Positions 31,467-39,102 of a DNA stretch of 41,131 bases are shown here, piece by piece. Source of the stretch: an uncultured Lachnospiraceae bacterium (lineage in GTDB: Bacteria > Bacillota > Clostridia > Lachnospirales > Lachnospiraceae); assembly GCA_910576975.1 (NCBI GenBank), contig CAJTJY010000017.1, positions 44,827 to 85,957 of the forward strand, in the 5' to 3' direction. The position numbers were made by a program, and so were the translations under genes. Under the pieces are notes generated by a model, which ran no database searches, was not told where the DNA came from, and saw nothing but the letters and a program-made list of their open reading frames with translations. How positions within the stretch are numbered: position 1 is the stretch's first letter; each line of letters opens with the position of its first letter.

Positions 31467-32291
31467 ATGTTAAATGCAGATATCGAGATACAGAAAATTG
31501 ATTATGAAAAGAGTGTAAAAAATTTGCTAGGACGGATCATGCCGAAATTAAAAGACAAGCCAGAGGCAGGCATGGCGGTTCGTCTTTTGCAGAAGCTGGG
31601 CAATGAGGCGCCTGACGTATTCTGCAATCTGATACGATATATGCCTGCGCAGGGTAAGGCAAAGCTGATCTGTGAGCTGGTAAGCCAATATCAGGAAAAG
31701 CTGACTAGGATGGTAAACGACGCCCTATCCTTTCATGAGCTTGGCAAGAATATTGTCTTGGGAAGTATGTTTTTTCAGGCGTCCGGGGAAGGCTTGTTGA
31801 TTTTTGCAAGAAATGTAAAGGTAAATTACAGTGGAATTTTGGACAATGAGGCAGTGCAGAAAAAAGTGGAGCACACCGTGCAGCAGTATGCGGACAATAG
31901 TTTTCTCAAGAATCATCCAAAACTAGTAGGATTACTGAAAGAAAATGCCAATGTAGCGGCTAAGGCGGCTGCCGTACTGGTTCCAGAAGCCATTGAGAAA
32001 AAGGCGTTGAAGATTATTGAGTCGCCAGAAAATAAAGAAAAAATGAGGGTTCTTCTTGAGAATGTCTTGGAACAAGAGGGACTAGTGTTGAAAATCGGAC
32101 AAATTCATATCTTAGAAACAGATGAGGATCCGATCAGAGATTTTGCGGCGTCTGATATGGAAACAGAAGAAATTGTTGACGGTCATTTCAAACGCCAGCA
32201 AGCGCAAAAGCCTGGTTTCGCCGTATCAGAAGAAATGGAGGAGTTAGTATTGGAGGCTTTGTCCAAATATTTGAAAGCGTCTGTAACTTAA
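31467..32291 (+). CDS. Conserved-looking soluble protein, function unknown
   Basis: A 274-aa protein, predicted largely helical, with no signal peptide or membrane helix. The N-terminal ~90 residues (LLGRIMPKLKDKPEAG, RLLQKLGNEAPDVFCNLIRYMP) and a central part (LLKENANVAAKAAAVLVPEAIEKKALKII) look like helical-repeat or DUF-type packing. The C-terminus is acidic (ETDEDPIRDFAASDMETEEIVDGHF). I recognise no family or active site. GGAGAG precedes the ATG, and a leader of ~140 bases separates it from the purB terminator. The downstream palindrome at 32309-32360 probably ends its transcript. It is likely monocistronic. Confidence 0.7.
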   Translation: MLNADIEIQKIDYEKSVKNLLGRIMPKLKDKPEAGMAVRLLQKLGNEAPDVFCNLIRYMPAQGKAKLICELVSQYQEKLTRMVNDALSFHELGKNIVLGSMFFQASGEGLLIFARNVKVNYSGILDNEAVQKKVEHTVQQYADNSFLKNHPKLVGLLKENANVAAKAAAVLVPEAIEKKALKIIESPENKEKMRVLLENVLEQEGLVLKIGQIHILETDEDPIRDFAASDMETEEIVDGHFKRQQAQKPGFAVSEEMEELVLEALSKYLKASVT

Positions 32292-32308
32292 GATTTTATA
32301 TTACTCCA

Positions 32309-32360
32309 GCGGTTAAATATCGCAGAATTTAGATAAGTAAAAACGGCGATATTTAACCGC
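32309..32360. repeat. Perfect 15-bp inverted repeat upstream of eno
   Basis: GCGGTTAAATATCGC (32309-32323) and its exact complement (32346-32360) enclose 22 bases. It lies 18 bases after the preceding stop and 105 before the eno ATG. No T-run follows on the plus strand. It could be a transcript end, a repeat relic, or an operator for enolase expression. Confidence 0.65.
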
Positions 32361-32465
32361 CAAAGAATATCCAAAGCATCGGCTTGCTTCTTTCGTATAA
32401 TTACCAGGTTTCTGTAAATACTGTAAACAGAAGACTTGTGTAAGGATGTGCGAAAGGAGATTATT

Positions 32466-33785
32466 ATGAGCTTGTGTTTAAAGATTACTGACGTCCATGC
32501 GAGGGAGATTCTTGATTCCAGGGGAAATCCTACCGTGGAAGCAGATGTGACTGTGGAGACGACCAGCAATGGGAAAAAGACTACAGGGCGCGCCGCAGTT
32601 CCCTCAGGAGCGTCCACCGGACAATTTGAGGCTGTGGAATTGAGAGACGGGGAACCAAGGTATTTCGGTCTTGGCGTTCAAAATGCTGTAAAACATGTAA
32701 ATGACAAAATAGCAAAGGTCCTGATCGGGAAAAATGCTTTGAACCAGGTGGAGATCGACCGATGCCTGATCGCCGAGGATGGAACGGACGACAAGATCAA
32801 TCTGGGCGCAAACGCCATGCTGAGTGTTTCCCTTGCAGTGGCAAGGGCAGCGGCAAAGGCAATGGAGCTGCCTTTGTATCAGTATTTGGGCGGAACCAAT
32901 GCCAAGAGAATGCCCGTGCCGATGATGAATATTTTAAATGGGGGACGTCATGCAGATAATACCGTGGATTTCCAGGAATTTATGATTATGCCTGTGGGCG
33001 CCAAAAGTTATCGTGAGGCGCTGCGCATGTGTGCCGAGGTGTACCATAACCTCAAAAAGATTTGTGAAAAAGAAGGGCTTTCCACAGCAGTAGGGGACGA
33101 GGGCGGTTTTGCACCAGATCTTCCAGACACGGTCGCTGTGCTAGAGCTGATCATGGCAGCGGTAAAAGCTTCGGGTTATGTGCCAGGAGAAGATTTTAAA
33201 ATTGCCTTGGATGCTGCAGCCAGTGAGCTTTATGATGAGAAGACAGGGTTGTATCATTTCCCAGGAGAGTCTAAAATCAAGGGAGAGAAGGTTGCGCGGG
33301 ATACGGCGGCAATGATAGAATATTACCGGGATTTAATTGGGAAATTTCCAATTATTTCTATTGAGGATGGTCTGGATGAGGAAGACTGGGACGGCTGGCA
33401 GGCTATGACGCAGCAGCTTGGAGAACGCATCCAACTGGTAGGAGACGACTTATTTGTAACCAACACAAAACGCCTGGACGCAGGAATTAAGCTGCAGACC
33501 GCAAATGCGATCCTAATCAAAGTTAATCAGATTGGAACATTGACGGAAGCCATGGAGGCTATTGAAACTGCTCACAAAAATGCATACCGGGCTGTGATTT
33601 CTCACCGCTCTGGAGAGACAGAAGATACTTTCATTGCGGATCTTGCAGTGGCAGTCAATGCCGCACAGATTAAGACAGGCGCCCCCTGCCGCGGGGAGCG
33701 CACCGCAAAATATAACCAGCTTCTGCGTATCGAAGAGCAGCTTGGAATCGTGGCAGAATATAAAAATCCATTTGATAAGTTCTAA
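32466..33785 (+). CDS. eno: Enolase
   Basis: Dehydrates 2-phosphoglycerate to phosphoenolpyruvate in the cytoplasm. The 439-aa protein shows REILDSRGNPTVE at residues ~13-25, VPSGASTGQFEA at 45-56, the VGDEGGFAPDL segment with the catalytic Glu, IEDGLDEEDWDGW and GDDLFVTNTKRL with metal-binding Asp residues, and SHRSGETED with the catalytic His loop. I chose the ATG at 32466 after AAAGGAG; a start 30 bases earlier lacks a site. Length is slightly above the usual 430. A weak ATCCCT/AGGGAT hairpin follows the stop. Confidence 0.96.
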   Translation: MSLCLKITDVHAREILDSRGNPTVEADVTVETTSNGKKTTGRAAVPSGASTGQFEAVELRDGEPRYFGLGVQNAVKHVNDKIAKVLIGKNALNQVEIDRCLIAEDGTDDKINLGANAMLSVSLAVARAAAKAMELPLYQYLGGTNAKRMPVPMMNILNGGRHADNTVDFQEFMIMPVGAKSYREALRMCAEVYHNLKKICEKEGLSTAVGDEGGFAPDLPDTVAVLELIMAAVKASGYVPGEDFKIALDAAASELYDEKTGLYHFPGESKIKGEKVARDTAAMIEYYRDLIGKFPIISIEDGLDEEDWDGWQAMTQQLGERIQLVGDDLFVTNTKRLDAGIKLQTANAILIKVNQIGTLTEAMEAIETAHKNAYRAVISHRSGETEDTFIADLAVAVNAAQIKTGAPCRGERTAKYNQLLRIEEQLGIVAEYKNPFDKF

Positions 33786-33950
33786 AATCCCTCCGAAAGG
33801 GATCTGTGATGAACTTATATGCCGCAAGGGCAATGTATACTTCGGTACAAAAGAAAAAGGACGCAATAGAATGATGATGTTTCTCTGGAATATTGTTGAC
33901 ACACAGTATGCCGTGTTTAATAAATTCTGCTACCCAAAATCACTGAGATG

Positions 33951-34080
33951 TGTTAGAATACAATAAAAATGTTTTACAATTTAATACAAGAAGGAACTCC
34001 TCTGCCGCCGGGTAGTGGACGGGCACCAGATTTCATATCGTTAGGCCATGGTAGATATGAAAATCTGGTGCTGTTTTTTC
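33951..34080 (+). ncRNA. Candidate small RNA with extended -10 promoter and terminator
   Basis: TGTTAGAAT (33951-33959) is an extended -10 box (TGn-TAGAAT). A stronger-looking TTGACA with TAATAA lies further up (33896-33923). Transcription from the first would start near 33966 and end at the terminator 34023-34080, giving about 115 nt. The 5' part has a CTGCC/GGTAG mini-hairpin (about 34001-34014). There is no ribosome site and no open frame of note. The RNA may also be the attenuated leader of the MATE gene, but the strong terminator argues for a separate RNA. No known RNA family is recognised. Confidence 0.4.
34023..34080 (+). terminator. Strong intrinsic terminator
   Basis: GCACCAGATTTCATATC (34023-34039) pairs with 34054-34071 with one bulged base, then TGTTTTTTC. 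The next gene on this strand is the MATE gene at 34277 and the gene before is eno, 240 bases upstream. Confidence 0.85.
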
Positions 34081-34213
34081 TTGTAATTGTACGCTCGGAA
34101 TCCCCCTAATACCTGCTTTAACAGTTAATGCTACGCCAAATGCAAGCAAATTTAACTGCCAGAGCATGCCGTCTAGGCATGCCTCAAAAATTTGCATAGA
34201 TCTGACAAACATT

Positions 34214-34250
34214 TTCTCGCAAAATCAGGTGCAAAGAGACTCCGGGAATA
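34214..34250 (+). promoter_or_regulatory. Conserved 37-nt leader motif, copy 2 (upstream of MATE gene)
   Basis: It matches 17991-18027 at 33 of 37 positions and again starts 63 bases before the ATG. The closing stem TTCTCG/CGGGAA (34214-34219 with 34243-34248) keeps pairing by a G-U wobble where copy 1 has A-U, which hints at an RNA structure. A separate hairpin precedes it here too, with unrelated sequence. Confidence 0.6.
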
Positions 34251-34276
34251 GATGTGAGAAAACGGGAGGAATTATC

Positions 34277-35569
34277 ATGAATACGTCCAGAGAATACGCG
34301 AAATATACCAGCTTGAATGTCCTGGGGATGATCGGGCTGTCCTGTTATATTTTGGCAGATACTTTTTTTGTGGCAAAGGGGCTGGGAAGCAATGGGCTTG
34401 CCGCTCTGAATCTCGCCATTCCAGTATACAGCCTTATTCACGGCACAGGACTGATGCTGGCGATGGGAGGAGCGACGCAGTTTTCGATCTTGAAAAGCCA
34501 GGGTGCACAGCGGCGGGGCAGCCAGGCTTTTTCCCTGGCAGCGATGCTTGCGTGTTGTTTTGCCGTTTTGTTTGTACTGACTGGGATTTTCGGGGCGGGA
34601 ATGGTAACGCGGCTATTGGGAGCAGATCAGGCAGTGTACCAAATGTGCAAAATATATCTCAAAGTGCTGCTGTTATCTTCCCCAGCATTTCTTGCCAACG
34701 ACTTACTGCTTTGCTTTGTGAGAAATGACGGGTGTCCCCAGCTTGCGATGGCGGCTATGCTCGGCGGGAGCTTTTCTAATATTATCTTAGATTATGTATT
34801 TATCTTTCTGTGTAAAATGGGGATTTTTGGGGCAGTATTAGCGACCGGGCTTGCGCCAGTCATCGGCATCGGTATTCAGTCGGCGTATTTGATCCGCAGG
34901 AAAAATACGTTTCATTTGGTAAAGACAAAGTTTGCGCAAAAGGAAGTGTTTAAACTTATGGCAGGGGGCGTGCCGTCTTTGGTGGCAGAGCTTTCTTCTG
35001 GAATCGTCATTGTAGTATTTAATGGAATCATGCTTTCGCTCCAAGGGAATACGGGAGTTGCCGCTTATGGGGTGATCACCAACCTGTCGCTGGTCGTAAT
35101 TTCTATATTTACGGGCATTGCCCAGGGAATTCAGCCCATTGTCAGCAGATGTTATGGAGCGGGGGAATCAGAAAAGGTCCGCTACGTGTTCCGCTATGCT
35201 GCAGTGACGGTAATGGCATCCTCAGCTTTGATTTATGTAGGGATGTTTTTGGGCGCAGAGCAGATTGCGGCTATTTTTAATAGTGAGGGAAATGTAAGAT
35301 TGCAGCAAATTGCCGTGTATGGAATCCGGCTGTATTTTATAGCGACAGCGTTTGCAGGATTCAATATCATTACTTCCATCTATTTTACTTCCATCGACAG
35401 GGCTAGGCCTGGAAACGCTGTGTCTTTGCTGCGGGGCGTTGTGCTGATTGTGCCTTTGGCGTTCTTAATGTCTGCCACGCTTGGCCTTACGGGACTATGG
35501 CTGACGTTCCCTTTGACGGAGCTTTTGACTGCGGGCGCAGCGGCAGTTTTGTATTTCAAATCAAAATAA
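34277..35569 (+). CDS. MATE family multidrug/cation exporter
   Basis: A 430-aa membrane protein with about twelve helices in two similar halves, as in MATE transporters that expel organic cations or other small molecules using Na+ or H+ gradients. Typical segments are ADTFFVAKGLGSNGLAALNLAIPVY near the N-terminus (helix 1-2 region), GGATQFSILKSQGA, and PIVSRCYGAGESEKVRYVFRYA in the second half. I chose the ATG at 34277, preceded by GGGAGG. A longer frame from 34166 would run through the leader motif. Slightly shorter than the common ~450 aa. The shared leader motif suggests signal-dependent control. Substrate unknown. Confidence 0.9.
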   Translation: MNTSREYAKYTSLNVLGMIGLSCYILADTFFVAKGLGSNGLAALNLAIPVYSLIHGTGLMLAMGGATQFSILKSQGAQRRGSQAFSLAAMLACCFAVLFVLTGIFGAGMVTRLLGADQAVYQMCKIYLKVLLLSSPAFLANDLLLCFVRNDGCPQLAMAAMLGGSFSNIILDYVFIFLCKMGIFGAVLATGLAPVIGIGIQSAYLIRRKNTFHLVKTKFAQKEVFKLMAGGVPSLVAELSSGIVIVVFNGIMLSLQGNTGVAAYGVITNLSLVVISIFTGIAQGIQPIVSRCYGAGESEKVRYVFRYAAVTVMASSALIYVGMFLGAEQIAAIFNSEGNVRLQQIAVYGIRLYFIATAFAGFNIITSIYFTSIDRARPGNAVSLLRGVVLIVPLAFLMSATLGLTGLWLTFPLTELLTAGAAAVLYFKSK

Positions 35570-35635
35570 AGTACGACAGATGTTTCCATCTTTTCCTTTG
35601 CGGGGCAAGAATTTTGCCAAAACATCAAAAAAAAG

Positions 35636-35664
35636 TTCCAATATATCCAAAATTATGTTAGAAT
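35636..35664 (+). promoter_or_regulatory. Candidate promoter of the aspartate kinase gene
   Basis: TTCCAA (35636-35641), 17 bases, TAGAAT (35659-35664). A second TAGAAT box lies at 35707-35712 with a poor -35. Either would start a leader of ~35-75 bases before the ATG at 35747. Confidence 0.5.
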
Positions 35665-35746
35665 AGCGAAAGGTATTTTGCATGTTCAGGCATGCATGGA
35701 TCATATTAGAATAAGTAAATAGAAGATATATGAATGGAGCAAAGAT

Positions 35747-37066
35747 ATGACAAAAGTAGTAAAATTTGGCGGCAGCTCACTTGCAAACGCAGGACAGTTT
35801 GCCAAGGTTGGAAAAATTGTTCGCTCAGACGAGAGCCGCAGGTATGTGGTTCCAAGCGCGCCAGGAAAACGCAATGCAAAAGATATAAAGGTGACAGATA
35901 TGTTGTACCAGTGCTATGCCATGGCTGAGGCAGAGCAGAATTTTGCGCCAGCGCTGAAAAAAATCCAGGAACGTTATGAATCTATTATTAATGGCTTGAA
36001 TCTCACGTTGTCTTTAAATAAAGAGTTCGAAATGATTGCTGAAAATTTCAGACAGAAAGCAGGGGAAGATTACGCCGCATCCCGGGGCGAGTATTTAAAC
36101 GGCATTATCATGGCAAACTATCTAGGATATCAGTTCATTGATGCGGCAGAAGTGATCGTATTTAATGATGACGGGGAGTTTGATGCAGACCAGACCAATC
36201 ATATTTTATCTGCAAGGCTTAGAGACTGTGAGCGGGCGGTTATTCCAGGATTCTATGGTGCCAGAAAAGACGGCAGGGTGAAGACTTTTTCCAGAGGCGG
36301 TTCTGACATTACCGGTTCCATTGTGGCGAAAGCGGTCCAGGCAGAGATTTATGAGAACTGGACGGATGTTTCTGGCTTTCTGATCGCAGATCCCAGGATT
36401 ATCGCTAAGCCGCAGGTGATCAAGGTGATCACCTACCGTGAACTGCGCGAGCTCTCCTATATGGGGGCGACAGTGCTTCATGAGGACGCTGTGTTCCCAG
36501 TGCGCAAAGCGGGAATTCCGATCAATATCCGCAACACCAACGCACCAGAGGACGAGGGCACGCTGATCGTGGAAAGCACCTGCCGCATGCCGGATTACAC
36601 GATTACGGGAATTGCGGGAAAGAAAGGCTTTGTAGCGGTAAATATTGACAAAGACATGATGAATTCCGAAGTGGGATTTGGTCGCAAGGTGCTGGCGGCC
36701 TTTGAGGAACATGGGATTTCTTTTGAACATCTTCCATCTGGGATTGACACCATGACAGTGTTTGTCCATCAGGAGGAATTTGAAGGAAAAGAACAACAGG
36801 TATTGTCTGCGATCCATCGCCTGGCGCAGCCAGACAGCATTGAGTTAGAAGGAGATATTGCCCTGATTGCAGTAGTTGGGCGCGGAATGCGTTCTACCCG
36901 GGGGACGGCTGGAAGGATTTTTTCAGCCCTTGCCCACGCCAATGTAAATGTAAAAATGATTGACCAGGGCTCCAGTGAGCTCAATATTATCATTGGGGTG
37001 AAAAGCTGTGATTTTGAAACGGCGATCAAGGCGATTTATGATATTTTCGTTGTGACCCAGATTTAA
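35747..37066 (+). CDS. lysC: Aspartate kinase
   Basis: Phosphorylates aspartate at the head of the lysine, threonine, methionine and diaminopimelate pathways. The 439-aa protein begins with KFGGSSLA, the kinase signature, then VVPSAPGKRN and the kinase core with SRGGSDITGSIVAKA and DGRVKTFSRGGSD. Two C-terminal ACT domains follow from ~300 (ITGIAGKKGFVAVNIDKDMMN, IALIAVVGRGMRSTRGTAGRIFSALAHANVNVKMIDQGSSE split over the second), where an end product such as lysine or threonine would bind. Mono-functional, no dehydrogenase domain. GGAG is eight bases before the ATG. An acyltransferase gene starts 18 bases after the stop, so the two are probably co-transcribed. The isozyme name is tentative. Confidence 0.92.
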   Translation: MTKVVKFGGSSLANAGQFAKVGKIVRSDESRRYVVPSAPGKRNAKDIKVTDMLYQCYAMAEAEQNFAPALKKIQERYESIINGLNLTLSLNKEFEMIAENFRQKAGEDYAASRGEYLNGIIMANYLGYQFIDAAEVIVFNDDGEFDADQTNHILSARLRDCERAVIPGFYGARKDGRVKTFSRGGSDITGSIVAKAVQAEIYENWTDVSGFLIADPRIIAKPQVIKVITYRELRELSYMGATVLHEDAVFPVRKAGIPINIRNTNAPEDEGTLIVESTCRMPDYTITGIAGKKGFVAVNIDKDMMNSEVGFGRKVLAAFEEHGISFEHLPSGIDTMTVFVHQEEFEGKEQQVLSAIHRLAQPDSIELEGDIALIAVVGRGMRSTRGTAGRIFSALAHANVNVKMIDQGSSELNIIIGVKSCDFETAIKAIYDIFVVTQI

Positions 37067-37084
37067 GTGCGGGAGCTTTGGCAA

Positions 37085-38407
37085 ATGACAGAAAATAATC
37101 AAAAGACGGAACTAAAGCGTTCTGTCAAGCAGAGAAAAAAGCGGGAGATCAAATGGGATAAGCTGGATAATACAGCACATATTTTTCCGGTGATTGCCGG
37201 GGAGAGCATGAGCAATGTATATAGGATATCCGTGACCTTGCATGAGGAAGTGCAGCAGGAATTACTACAGGAGGCGTTAGAGAGGGTTCTTCCCTGGTTC
37301 GAGGTATTCAGCGTGCGGATCCGCTACGGCGTGTTCTGGTACTATTTTGAGACCAATCAAAAGCCAGCGCCTCAGGTAAAAAAGGAATACCGCTATCCCT
37401 GCCAGTTTATTTCCCCAAACCGCAACCGGAATTATCTTTTTCGAGTCAATTATTATCGCAATCGGATCAACTTAGAAGTGTTTCATGTGCTTACAGACGG
37501 CATGGGCGGGATCACTTTTTTGCGGGAGCTGACGTATCAATACCTGCGGCTCGCCCATCCAAAGCTGCAAAAACAGCTGGGGGACGGCCTGTGCAGCGAT
37601 ACGTCTTTGAACCGGGAAGACAGTTATCTCAAGAATTATAGAAAAAGCCACAGAAAAGGTTATAAGACAGAACGGGCGTTTCAGGTTACAGGAGAGAAGC
37701 TGCCGCCCATGGAGCTTGGAGTGATGCATGGCTACATGTCGGTTTCAGAGCTGAAAAAAGCTTGCAATCGGTATGACGCATCTATCAATGAATATCTTGT
37801 GTCATGTTTTTTGTGGAGCATATATCAAGAATGTTTGCATGGTGCGCCGGGAAAACGCCCCATCAGTTCTTGCGTCCCAGTCAATTTGAGGCCTTATTTT
37901 GATTCCATCACTATGAAGAATTTTTTTGTAATCGTGTCAGCGGTATTTCATCCAACCAAGGAGAGCTATGATTTTTCAGAAGTGGTGCAGATCGTATCGC
38001 AAAGCCTGCGCAGCCAGATCAACCGTGAACACTTGGAAAATCTTTTTGCCTACAATGTGTCCAATGAGAAGAACTTTATGCTGCGGGCCGTGCCCTTGTT
38101 TCTCAAAAATCTGGCGATCCGGCATGTTTATCGTACCAGCGCATTGGCAAATACCACTACGGTTACAAATATTGGGAATATCAAAGTGCGCAAGGAATAT
38201 CAAGATTACATCAAATGCTTTAGTTCCTTTCTCTCCATGTCAGAAGGGCAGAATATCAAAGGAACCATTTGTTCTTATCAAGACACTTTGGTGTTTACCA
38301 TCAGCAGCAGCCTTGCAGATACTTCTGTGCAGCGGGGGGTGTTCCGCAGGCTTGCTGAAGACGGGGTTGTGGTGCAAATTGAAACGAATGGAGTATATGG
38401 CGAATGA
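37085..38407 (+). CDS. Condensation-domain-like / alcohol acetyltransferase-like acyltransferase
   Basis: A 440-aa soluble acyltransferase of the chloramphenicol acetyltransferase/condensation-domain superfamily. The HxxxDG motif is HVLTDG at residues 134-139; its His is the general base that activates the acceptor hydroxyl or amine. The basic N-terminus (KRSVKQRKKREIKWDKLDN) precedes the first lobe. The second lobe begins near 230, with SCVPVNLRPYF and TNIGNI resembling the latch and floor regions. Condensation enzymes join acyl-CoA or carrier-bound acyl to alcohols. The start is taken as ATG 37085; a GTG at 37067 is possible. Four-base overlap with the DUF6320 gene. Acyl donor and acceptor unknown. 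Confidence 0.8.
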   Translation: MTENNQKTELKRSVKQRKKREIKWDKLDNTAHIFPVIAGESMSNVYRISVTLHEEVQQELLQEALERVLPWFEVFSVRIRYGVFWYYFETNQKPAPQVKKEYRYPCQFISPNRNRNYLFRVNYYRNRINLEVFHVLTDGMGGITFLRELTYQYLRLAHPKLQKQLGDGLCSDTSLNREDSYLKNYRKSHRKGYKTERAFQVTGEKLPPMELGVMHGYMSVSELKKACNRYDASINEYLVSCFLWSIYQECLHGAPGKRPISSCVPVNLRPYFDSITMKNFFVIVSAVFHPTKESYDFSEVVQIVSQSLRSQINREHLENLFAYNVSNEKNFMLRAVPLFLKNLAIRHVYRTSALANTTTVTNIGNIKVRKEYQDYIKCFSSFLSMSEGQNIKGTICSYQDTLVFTISSSLADTSVQRGVFRRLAEDGVVVQIETNGVYGE

Positions 38408-39072
38408 GAGAGTGTAAGAAATGCAGGGTGGAAGTGCTGGATGATACCAGCGTCTGCCCTCTTTGCAGCAGCGTGCTGGAGATTACAGGGGAGCATCCTT
38501 GCCATACAGGTTATCCTGATGTGAAAGCAGTATCCCGCAAGTTAAATTTTGTGGTGCGCCTCTATAGTTTTTTGGCGATTATCACGGAGGCTGCCTTGGT
38601 GATTATCAACTATCTATTTTATCATGGGATGTGGTGGTCGGCAATCAGCGGAATCGGAATCCTCTACTGTTATATTACCTTAAAGTATTCTCTGCAGAGG
38701 AATCATGGATACCAGAAAGTGATTTTGGTTCAGGTGATCGGAGCAGTGCTCTTAGTGATTGCAGCAGATCATATCGTGGGGTATCAGGGATGGTCTGTCA
38801 ACTATGTGCTTCCAGGGGCGGTGATGTTGCTGGAAGCTACCATTGCGATACTGATGGTGGTAAACGCTTCTAACTGGCAGAGTTATATGCTGATGCAGAT
38901 ATTGACGGTAATGGTATCTGGCGCTTGCATGATTTTTTGGAAATTCGGGGTGATTACAAATCCCGTCCTGACTTTTACAGCGCTGGCGGTATCTCTGTGC
39001 ATGTTTTTGGGAACATTGATTTTTGGAGAGCGCCGGGCAAAAACGGAGTTGAAACGGCGCTTCCATGTATAG
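38404..39072 (+). CDS. DUF6320-like zinc-ribbon membrane protein
   Basis: A 222-aa protein with an N-terminal zinc ribbon (Cys4, Cys7, Cys18, Cys21: CKKC and CPLC) followed by about six membrane helices (LYSFLAIITEAALVIINYLF, AISGIGILYCYITL, VILVQVIGAVLLVIAA, and three more) and a short basic tail. This layout matches the uncharacterised DUF6320 family. Its ATG overlaps the acyltransferase stop (ATGA), and the hydrolase gene starts 30 bases after it. The zinc ribbon probably faces the cytoplasm. It could dock the acyltransferase or hydrolase at the membrane, which is inference. Confidence 0.78.
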   Translation: MRECKKCRVEVLDDTSVCPLCSSVLEITGEHPCHTGYPDVKAVSRKLNFVVRLYSFLAIITEAALVIINYLFYHGMWWSAISGIGILYCYITLKYSLQRNHGYQKVILVQVIGAVLLVIAADHIVGYQGWSVNYVLPGAVMLLEATIAILMVVNASNWQSYMLMQILTVMVSGACMIFWKFGVITNPVLTFTALAVSLCMFLGTLIFGERRAKTELKRRFHV

Positions 39073-39102
39073 AAGAGCCTGAGTGGCACAGTAGGAGGAA
39101 AA

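Larger units (their letters stand above)
33786..34276 (+). other. 491-bp gene-free stretch between eno and the MATE gene
   Basis: It contains a short eno hairpin (33785-33801) and a candidate RNA gene (33951-34080) with its own promoter and terminator. A nested hairpin follows, with GCAAATTT/AAATTTGC outside GAGCATGCC/GGCATGCCTC (about 34144-34195). Copy 2 of the 37-nt leader motif lies at 34214-34250, followed by the MATE ribosome site. I see no credible protein gene. Confidence 0.65.

Noticed and set aside
33966..34080. ZTP (pfl) riboswitch, from the CCGCCGGG-like stretch
   Set aside because: Only a short stretch resembles the 3' half; the 5' half and pseudoknot partner are absent and the downstream gene is not folate or purine related.
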